From SW-6-46-9 sp964452185 (GTDB lineage: Bacteria > Patescibacteriota > Minisyncoccia > Phycocordibacterales > SW-6-46-9), in assembly GCA_964452185.1 (NCBI GenBank), contig CAYVKO010000007.1, positions 1-36,084 of the forward strand: 36,084 bases of DNA, read 5' to 3'. The notes below the pieces were generated by a model that made no database searches, had not been told where the DNA came from, and saw only the letters and a list, made by a program, of their open reading frames with translations. Position numbers and translations under genes: made by a program. The stretch's first letter is position 1; every line of letters begins with the position of its first letter. Below are positions 15,467 through 20,900 of this stretch, one piece after another.

Positions 15467-15925
15467 ATGGATGAAGAAATTACTTGGGAAGCACCTGAAT
15501 TTACACCACGAGATCGAAGCCCTGACTGGTTCTGGGGGCTGGGTATTATCGCAGTGTCACTTATTGTAACTGCAATACTGTTTGAAAACCTACTGTTCGC
15601 CATCGTTGTACTTATCAGTGCCGTCACCATAACGCTGCTGGCGCTTCGTGATCCGGAAATTCTCGAATTTACAGTCAACGATCGCGGAATTCGGGCTGGC
15701 GATACACTTTATCCTTACTCCTCTATAGAGTCTTTTTGGGTAGAGAACAGTCCAGAAGAACAAAAAATACTCCTACAGTCAGAACGAATGCTTATGCCAT
15801 ACATCGTAGTACCGATCGAGGAAGTTGATCCAGAAGAAGTTCGCAACTTTATAATCCAGTATATTCCCGAAGAAGAGCATGTAGAACCACTGTCTCATCG
15901 GGTCATGGAATATCTAGGGTTCTAA
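15467..15925 (+). CDS. Small membrane protein with two spans and a PH-like C-terminal domain
   Basis: 152 residues. Two adjacent spans at residues ~23-62 (FWGLGIIAVSLIVTAILFENLLFAIVVLISAVTITLLAL), then a beta-rich domain (FTVNDRGIRAGDTLYPYSSIESFWVENSPEEQKILLQSERMLMPYIVVPI) that resembles bacterial PH-like domains, ending with an acidic segment. The start MDEEITW at 15467 is preferred over an earlier one because TATAAT occupies 15457-15462. Function unknown. It is the only gene between two tRNAs that both carry 3'-end elements. Confidence 0.75.
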   Translation: MDEEITWEAPEFTPRDRSPDWFWGLGIIAVSLIVTAILFENLLFAIVVLISAVTITLLALRDPEILEFTVNDRGIRAGDTLYPYSSIESFWVENSPEEQKILLQSERMLMPYIVVPIEEVDPEEVRNFIIQYIPEEEHVEPLSHRVMEYLGF

Positions 15926-15938
15926 AATCAGAAAAGAA

Positions 15939-16112
15939 GTTGTGTCCTCGGGAGGATTTGGTCACGAATAAATTCTCTGACGAGAATTTTTCTCGACCCC
16001 AGCTCGCTATTCTCGCCTCGGTTTCACCGAACTCAAATAAAGCTACGCTTTTCAAATCCTCACGCACGTGCAGAAATGCACGTGCTCGAGCACTCACTCA
16101 CTTCGTTTGTTG
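15939..16112 (-). repeat. tRNA-3'-end element downstream of tRNA-Arg(GCG)
   Basis: A 22-base copy of the tRNA 3' end and trailer (15939-15960) is identical to 16109-16130, exactly 170 bases apart. Between them lie an inverted T-arm copy (TTCAAATCCTC, 16051-16061), a 9-bp hairpin (GCACGTGCA-GAAA-TGCACGTGC, 16064-16085), and smaller stems CGAGAA/TTCTCG near 15980-15994 and TCGGT/ACCGA near 16019-16031. The order inverted T-arm, 2 bases, 9-bp hairpin matches the tRNA-Arg(UCU) elements. Confidence 0.85.
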
Positions 16113-16186
16113 TGTCCTCGGGAGGATTTGAACCCCCGACCTCTTCCTCCGCAAGGAAGCGCTCTAATCCGCTGAGCTACGAGGAC
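16113..16186 (-). tRNA. tRNA-Arg (anticodon GCG)
   Basis: Acceptor GTCCTCG/CGAGGAC, D-arm GCTC/GAGC, anticodon stem CTTCC/GGAAG around TTGCGGA, T-arm GGGGGTTCAAATCCTCC, discriminator A. Anticodon GCG reads CGC and CGU. The A in the D-loop and C35/G36 are arginine identity bases. CCA is not encoded (CAA follows). A G at the wobble position is unusual, as bacteria normally use ACG edited to ICG. Confidence 0.93.
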
Positions 16187-16220
16187 AAGCAGCGAAAAAA
16201 TTATACCTGAAATTCAACCT

Positions 16221-16252
16221 AAATAAAAACAAGCTGCCTTCCTGGCAGCCTG
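16221..16252 (-). terminator. Terminator of hsp20
   Basis: On the reverse strand GGCTGCC-AGGA-AGGCAGC is followed by TTGTTTTTATTT, about 30 bases after the hsp20 stop. It separates hsp20 from tRNA-Arg(GCG). Confidence 0.8.
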
Positions 16253-16282
16253 TTTTATTTACACTGTCAGAGTTACTTGCTC

Positions 16283-16702
16283 CTAGCTAACATCGATTTT
16301 GGTTCCGGTTACTTCGGCTTCTTCCCGATTCGGAAGTGTTACTTTCAAAACTCCGTTGTCGTAGTTTGCGGTTGCCTCATCTTCATTAACTGACTGCGGC
16401 AGTCGAATCGTACGGCTGAACTGTCCGTAACGCCGTTCACGATAACTGTAGTCTTTGTCTTCATCTTCACTCTTATCTTCATACGATCCGGAAATCGTTA
16501 GTCGATTCTGGTTCACAGACACATCAATGTCTTCAGGATTGATGCCTGGAACGTTCATTTCAGCCACTGTATCGCCATCCTGTTCATATACATCAATAGC
16601 CAAATCTGTACCGCGAGTAGCACGTCCGGAACCATTTGTAAGAAAGTCGTCGTTGAAAAAGCTTCGGAATGGGCTAAAGTTTCGTCGTGGAATTAATGCC
16701 AT
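16283..16702 (-). CDS. Hsp20 / alpha-crystallin family small heat shock protein
   Basis: 139 residues. N-terminal arm with an IPRRNFSPFRSFF segment, then the alpha-crystallin domain (DLAIDVYEQDGDTVAEMNVPGINPEDIDVSVNQNRLTISGSYE ... YGQFSRTIRLPQSVNEDEATANYDNGVLKVTLPN) containing the A-x-x-x-n-GVL motif. The C-terminal I-x-I anchoring motif is not clear (TGTKIDVS). ATP-independent holdase that prevents aggregation. Monocistronic, with its own terminator. Confidence 0.95.
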   Translation of the reverse strand: MALIPRRNFSPFRSFFNDDFLTNGSGRATRGTDLAIDVYEQDGDTVAEMNVPGINPEDIDVSVNQNRLTISGSYEDKSEDEDKDYSYRERRYGQFSRTIRLPQSVNEDEATANYDNGVLKVTLPNREEAEVTGTKIDVS

Positions 16703-16841
16703 AAGCTATTGGAGGTTAGCTGACAATGAATCCATCGGTTTTTGTTGGTGTTGATTTATTCAGTTGGAATGTGCTCACGAGATTCGTGGCACACCTAAAA
16801 AATACCAAAAAATCGCCCGTAAATCAAGTATATTAGGCCTA

Positions 16842-17108
16842 TTATTCAGAATCTTGATCGACAAGTTTTGCCAAACGAGACTTCTTTCTTGCGGCGTTAT
16901 TTTCGTGGATTATATTCTTCTTGGCTGCCTTATCAATAGCTTTTTGAGCCGCTGGAAGTGCCTCCTTGGCTTCCTCAAAATCCCCATCGGATACAAGCTT
17001 TTCAACCTGTTTAATAGCTTCCTTCATCGCTCGTTTGCGACGTTTATTTACTCGGGTCCGTTTTTCGTCTCGACGGACTGCTTTTTTTGCTGCGTCTGTA
17101 ACTGGCAT
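16842..17108 (-). CDS. rpsT: Ribosomal protein bS20
   Basis: 88 residues, rich in Lys, Arg and Ala, with the S20 pattern: short N-terminus, AAKKAVRRDEKRTRVNKRRKRAMKEAIKQVEKLV, then AAQKAIDKAAKKNIIHENNAARKKSRLAKLV, the conserved C-terminal helix that packs against 16S rRNA. TATAAT about 26 bases before the ATG suggests a short leader here. Stands alone. Confidence 0.95.
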   Translation of the reverse strand: MPVTDAAKKAVRRDEKRTRVNKRRKRAMKEAIKQVEKLVSDGDFEEAKEALPAAQKAIDKAAKKNIIHENNAARKKSRLAKLVDQDSE

Positions 17109-17267
17109 AAATATTTATTGATTAGAAGTATTATATAGTCTTTACAGCAGCAAAATAGTACCAAATTTAAGCACTTTTGCAAAGAAACCGTTTAATCAAA
17201 AACTATAAGCGACAAGAATGGTAAGAAAAACATGGTTTTTTTGTTAACGATCAAATTATTTATCGTA

Positions 17268-17273
17268 TATACT
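17268..17273 (+). promoter_or_regulatory. -10 box of ruvA-murE
   Basis: TATACT ends 7 bases before the ruvA ATG, followed by GAATAAT as at pilM. The implied mRNA is leaderless. Confidence 0.5.
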
Positions 17274-17280
17274 GAATAAT

Positions 17281-17859
17281 ATGATTGCCCAGCTCACCGG
17301 TTCTCCAAAAGTTGTAAATGAAGATAAACTCATTATTAATGTTGATGGTGTGGGGTATGGTGTACTCGCACCACCGCAGGTTATTACTACTGCACGCAAC
17401 AGCAATGAAATGACATTGCTTACTTACTTAGCCGTCAGTGATGACGCTTTGGATCTTTACGGTTTTGATACTCCAGCTCAAAAAAGCTTGTTTCAGCATC
17501 TTTTGGATGTATCTGGCGTTGGGCCCAAAAGCGCTTTAGGTATTCTGTCTGTAGCAGACGCCCCAACAATTACTTCGGCAATTGCTTCAGAAGACACTTC
17601 CTATCTTACGAAGGTATCCGGAATTGGAAAAAAGACCGCCGAAAAAGTTATTCTTGAACTAAAAGATAGATTTTCTGATGTCAGCACAGAAGAAAGTAAA
17701 CAAGCTCGTGAAGAATCAGGTGAAGCAATCGAGGCGCTTTTGGCCCTTGGTTACTCAAAACGGCAAGCAAGAGATGCAGTTGCGGAAATTGACAGTGAAA
17801 TTGAAACCACAGAAAAAAAGGTGAAGGCAGCTCTTAAACAACTCGGTAACAATGACTAA
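17281..17859 (+). CDS. ruvA: Holliday junction DNA helicase subunit RuvA
   Basis: 192 residues with the three RuvA domains: OB-fold (MIAQLTGSPKVVNEDKLIINVDGVGYGVLAP), tandem helix-hairpin-helix (FQHLLDVSGVGPKSALGIL and YLTKVSGIGKKTAEKVILELKD) and the C-terminal RuvB-binding domain (EAIEALLALGYSKRQARDAVAEI). Binds four-way junctions and loads RuvB, encoded at 26917. The last 8 bases overlap the Mur ligase start, so the two genes are translationally coupled although unrelated in function. Confidence 0.96.
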   Translation: MIAQLTGSPKVVNEDKLIINVDGVGYGVLAPPQVITTARNSNEMTLLTYLAVSDDALDLYGFDTPAQKSLFQHLLDVSGVGPKSALGILSVADAPTITSAIASEDTSYLTKVSGIGKKTAEKVILELKDRFSDVSTEESKQAREESGEAIEALLALGYSKRQARDAVAEIDSEIETTEKKVKAALKQLGNND

Positions 17860-19132
17860 CATACTACAAAAAATAAAATCCTGGTTGCCACAGCAAGCAA
17901 TAAACCTCGTCCGACCGCTGTACCATTTTTTTCTTGCATTAGCCGGTAGTATTTGGTTTAAAAAACCAACTCGTGACATCACCATTATCGGCGTTACCGG
18001 TACTAAAGGAAAAACAACAACAACTGAACTGATTGCTCACTTACTGGAGGAGGCAGGGAATACTGTAGCTGTATCAAATACGATTCGGTTTTCTATTGGT
18101 GATTCTGGCCGACGCAACAAAAAGAAAATGTCAATGCCGGGTCGGTTCTTTTTGCAGTCGTTTTTTCGCCAAGCTGTAGACGCCGGTTGTGAGTATGCGG
18201 TTATCGAAATGACCTCAGAAGGCGCCAAGCAGTACCGTCATCGATTTATCGAACTAGACACGCTTGTATTCACCAACCTGTCACCAGAACATATAGAGGC
18301 ACACGGGTCCTTTGAAAAATACCGCCAAGCTAAAGTTTCTATTGCTCGCCAGCTGGAACGTTCAGGTAAATCACCAACCAGATTAGTTGTAAACGCAGAT
18401 GATGACCATGTCGATCATTTTCGTAAAGTTAATGCTGATAAAGTAATTGAATTCCAGCTAGATGACGTGAAGCCTTGTTCGCAAACACGGTCAGGAACAG
18501 TTCTAACCATCGACGGAACACAAGTAAAAAGCAACCTTTTTGGCACCTTTAACATTTACAATATTACAGCGGCAGCCACCACTACTCGTATACACGGAGT
18601 GTCAAAAGAAACTATTATAGAAGGGGTTAAATCCTTTACAGGTGTTCCCGGTCGACTTGAAGTTATTGATGAAGGCCAGGATTTTGATGTGTATGTTGAC
18701 TACGCTCACACTCCCGACTCACTCGAAAAGGTCTACAAAACTTTTGCAGGCCGTCAAAAAGTATGCGTTCTTGGAAACGCCGGAGGTGGACGAGATACGT
18801 GGAAGCGAGAAAAAATGGCGAAGATTGCAGAGAATCACTGCCGACAGATTTTTTTGACTGATGAGGATCCATACAATGAAGATCCGCGCAAAATTGTGGA
18901 TGAGATGGCCAAGTCTATTACTATTCCAAAATACGAAATTATCATGGACCGACGGGAAGCTATTAATGCAGCCTTCCGGGAGGCAAAAGCCGGCGAGGTC
19001 GTACTTCTTACCGGTAAAGGTACTGACCCATACATTATGCGTGCCAACGGAAAGAAAGAGCCGTGGGATGAAGCAACCATTGCTCGGGAAGAGTTAGAAA
19101 AAATTCAAAATAAAAAAATTTCCGACAAGTAA
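17852..19132 (+). CDS. murE: MurE-type UDP-N-acetylmuramyl peptide ligase with unusual amino-acid motif
   Basis: 426 residues. The core has the Mur P-loop GVTGTKGKTTTTELIAHLL, the EMTSEGAKQYRHRFIELDTLVFTNLSPEHIEAHGSFEKY block, VPGRLEVI and DYAHTPDSLEKV, all typical of MurE. The canonical N-terminal UDP-binding domain is replaced by a ~40-residue hydrophobic leader (LVRPLYHFFLALAGSIWF). At the position of the meso-DAP signature DNPR the protein reads EDPY (TDEDPYNEDP), so the added diamino acid cannot be assigned to DAP or lysine by motif. Supplies the substrate for MurF. Confidence 0.87.
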   Translation: MTNILQKIKSWLPQQAINLVRPLYHFFLALAGSIWFKKPTRDITIIGVTGTKGKTTTTELIAHLLEEAGNTVAVSNTIRFSIGDSGRRNKKKMSMPGRFFLQSFFRQAVDAGCEYAVIEMTSEGAKQYRHRFIELDTLVFTNLSPEHIEAHGSFEKYRQAKVSIARQLERSGKSPTRLVVNADDDHVDHFRKVNADKVIEFQLDDVKPCSQTRSGTVLTIDGTQVKSNLFGTFNIYNITAAATTTRIHGVSKETIIEGVKSFTGVPGRLEVIDEGQDFDVYVDYAHTPDSLEKVYKTFAGRQKVCVLGNAGGGRDTWKREKMAKIAENHCRQIFLTDEDPYNEDPRKIVDEMAKSITIPKYEIIMDRREAINAAFREAKAGEVVLLTGKGTDPYIMRANGKKEPWDEATIAREELEKIQNKKISDK

Positions 19133-19153
19133 ATTGTGGCAATATAAAAATAT

Positions 19154-19336
19154 CTACTGTTTCTTTTGTAACTCTTCAAGCGCATAAAACATTACTCCAC
19201 CAACAAGAGAAAACAGTACCCACACAATCTGTTTAATTGGTGAAAGTGTAGTGATAGTGCGTGGAGACACCAAAAATGTGAGAGTTACAAGACCAATCAG
19301 GATAATGCACGCATATTGGATGATTCGGTACACCAT
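19154..19336 (-). CDS. Small two-span membrane protein
   Basis: 60 residues with two hydrophobic segments (IIQYACIILIGLVTLTFLV and QIVWVLFSLVGGVMFYAL) joined by a short SPRTITTLSPIK loop, and a charged C-terminus. Function unknown. It lies between the convergent murE end and the SpoU methyltransferase. The clear two-span pattern supports a real gene, but its small size keeps confidence moderate. Confidence 0.55.
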   Translation of the reverse strand: MVYRIIQYACIILIGLVTLTFLVSPRTITTLSPIKQIVWVLFSLVGGVMFYALEELQKKQ

Positions 19337-19373
19337 GGTAGTTTTAGTTTATCTTATTTGTACTAAAAGTATA

Positions 19374-19832
19374 CTAGTCATCAAAGCTGTAAGTGATCAC
19401 CCCAAAAGCCACAGACACGTTTAGTGAAGTCTTTTTACCTTTCATCGGGATTTGTACTACCTGATCACAAGCCGTCACTATTTTATCCGGTAAGCCGTCC
19501 GGCTCATTACCAAAGACAAAACATGGTTCCTTTTTGATTGATATTTTTCGGTAATCTAGAGCTTTCTTTTTAGGTTCACAAGCAAAAACTTGGACATTTT
19601 GTGATTGTAGGTCTTTAATAAGATCATGAATATCATCAACTGCTATCCAATCAACTGAGTTCTCCGCTCCAAGTGCCACTTTTTTAAATTTGTTACGATC
19701 ACGACCAAAACGGTCCTTGGGAGTTGGGGTGTATCCAGAAAGATACAGTTTTTCTAAACCAACACCGTCTGCAGTACGGAATATTGAAGCTACATTGTAT
19801 ATACTGCGGATATTGTGTAGTATTGCTCGCAT
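19374..19832 (-). CDS. SpoU/TrmH-family RNA 2'-O-methyltransferase
   Basis: 152 residues, SPOUT fold. Motif 1 HNIRSIYNVASIFRTADG, motif 2 CFVFGNEPDGLPDKI and motif 3 VQIPMKGKKTSLNVSVAFGV are all intact; together they form the SAM-binding knot and catalytic Arg/Ser/Asn set. No N-terminal substrate-binding domain, as in the short TrmL-like forms. Methylates ribose in tRNA or rRNA; the target cannot be deduced. TATAAT lies 6 bases before the ATG. Confidence 0.92.
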   Translation of the reverse strand: MRAILHNIRSIYNVASIFRTADGVGLEKLYLSGYTPTPKDRFGRDRNKFKKVALGAENSVDWIAVDDIHDLIKDLQSQNVQVFACEPKKKALDYRKISIKKEPCFVFGNEPDGLPDKIVTACDQVVQIPMKGKKTSLNVSVAFGVITYSFDD

Positions 19833-19895
19833 ATACCTATTATATTAAAAAAACTGACAGTTGTGGTATTATTTCACCTGGTTACCTGAATAAGG

Positions 19896-19974
19896 CCTCC
19901 TTTTTATCGTGTTTTGTAGTATAAGCAAGTAAAAATATACTTGCACAAACATGGTTTTGCCGATAAAAACGAGG
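19896..19974 (+). other. Nested inverted repeats upstream of tRNA-Lys
   Basis: CCTCCTTTTTATCG (19896-19909) pairs with CGATAAAAACGAGG (19961-19974) at 13 of 14 positions, and inside it GCAAGTA (19925-19931) pairs with TACTTGC (19938-19944). The outer arm ends 10 bases before the tRNA and reaches the probable -10 (TATAAA, about 19976), so the structure could affect tRNA transcription. Confidence 0.5.
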
Positions 19975-19984
19975 TTATAAACTA

Positions 19985-20058
19985 CCGTCCGTAGCTCAGC
20001 CTGGTAGAGCAGCAGCCTTTTAAGCTGACGGCCGCAGGTTCAAATCCTGCCGGACGGA
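19985..20058 (+). tRNA. tRNA-Lys (anticodon UUU)
   Basis: Acceptor CCGTCCG/CGGACGG, D-arm GCTC/GAGC, anticodon stem with loop CTTTTAA, T-arm GCAGGTTCAAATCCTGC, discriminator A. CCA is not encoded (CAC follows). Anticodon TTT reads AAA and AAG. Confidence 0.96.
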
Positions 20059-20175
20059 CACTTTTAATCAAGCGTGTTGTCTTTTGTTTAGTTCGGCGGG
20101 AGTCTTGAGCACGAAGTGCGAAAGAAACTGCGACCGAGTCCGCGAGGAAGTACTTGTGAGAGTGCCGGACGGACA
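20059..20175 (+). repeat. tRNA-3'-end element downstream of tRNA-Lys
   Basis: TGCCGGACGGACA at 20163-20175 repeats 20048-20060, 115 bases apart. A degenerate inverted T-arm (CGGCGGGAGTCTTGAGC, 20094-20110) and a small GCAC-GAA-GTGC hairpin lie between. The segment just before the copy (GCGAGGAAGTACTTGTGAGAG) closely matches the same place in the outer tRNA-Arg(UCU) element. Confidence 0.8.
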
Positions 20176-20185
20176 ACCCAACCAA

Positions 20186-20899
20186 CTATACTTCCAGGAT
20201 AAATTGTTCTAGAGCCTCTGAAAGATCGTAGTGACCACGGTGTGCATTGTGATACATGGTTATAAGCTGATTTGTTTTAGAAAAAAGTTTTTCTTCTGTA
20301 AAGTTCTTTTGGAACTTTTTGGCTTTCTTAAACGGATACGAACTCACACCAGCTTCTTCAGCTGAATTTACGTCTTTAGCAAGCCACATCAGTCGAGTCT
20401 GCCACCACAATAAACCATGAATTGATTCAGGACTATTATTAGGGCTCTTGAGTGCTTTTTGTAATTCTATCCAACCCTTTTTCTTATCCCTACGGCCATA
20501 CGCATCAGAAAGCGGGAATGGTTTGTGTTCCTTAGAATCTGTTTCTTTCCGGAAGTGTTTTAACTTCTCTGCATAATTTGAAAACGTGTTTTTATGATCT
20601 TTTTTAAGTTCATCTTCTACCACCACGAAAACATGATCGGTTTCAGCCATTTGATCTACTCGATCGACTACTGTTTCCGCATGCTCATCTTCTGAAAGTA
20701 CGTGATATAAAAAAACAATATACTTATCTTCGAACAGCCCTCGTGACGAAGTTAACTCTTTTAACCGACCGGGACGGAACTCATCAACGTCCATCTCAAA
20801 GACTTCGGCTGCCGGTCGCTTTTTGAGCAATCCGTCACGCAACTTATTTAGAGCTGTTTTTCTTCGCGATATGTCTTGGCCGTGAAAAACAATCAGCAT
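20186..20899 (-). CDS. holA: Probable DNA polymerase III delta subunit (HolA-like)
   Basis: 237 residues from the ATG at 20899. The N-terminus MLIVFHGQDISRRKTALNKLRDGLL matches the start of clamp-loader delta subunits (a short strand, then the degenerate P-loop position), followed by ELTSSRGLFEDKYIVFLYHV and a HVFVVVEDELKKD strand. The C-terminal part is helical (SPESIHGLLWWQTRLMWLAKD... FSKTNQLITMYHNAHRGHYDLSEALEQFIL), as in the delta collar domain. Shorter than the usual ~330 residues. One base downstream of polA, so co-transcribed with it. Similarity is moderate. Confidence 0.6.
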   Translation of the reverse strand: MLIVFHGQDISRRKTALNKLRDGLLKKRPAAEVFEMDVDEFRPGRLKELTSSRGLFEDKYIVFLYHVLSEDEHAETVVDRVDQMAETDHVFVVVEDELKKDHKNTFSNYAEKLKHFRKETDSKEHKPFPLSDAYGRRDKKKGWIELQKALKSPNNSPESIHGLLWWQTRLMWLAKDVNSAEEAGVSSYPFKKAKKFQKNFTEEKLFSKTNQLITMYHNAHRGHYDLSEALEQFILEV

Positions 20900-20900
20900 G

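Noticed and set aside
16764..17138. Rightward frame of 124 codons, cysteine- and phenylalanine-rich
   Set aside because: It is opposite rpsT, which has a clear S20 pattern, and has no support of its own.
19982..20185. Leftward frame containing RPAGFEPAAVSLKG
   Set aside because: This is the antisense translation of tRNA-Lys, a well-known false protein.
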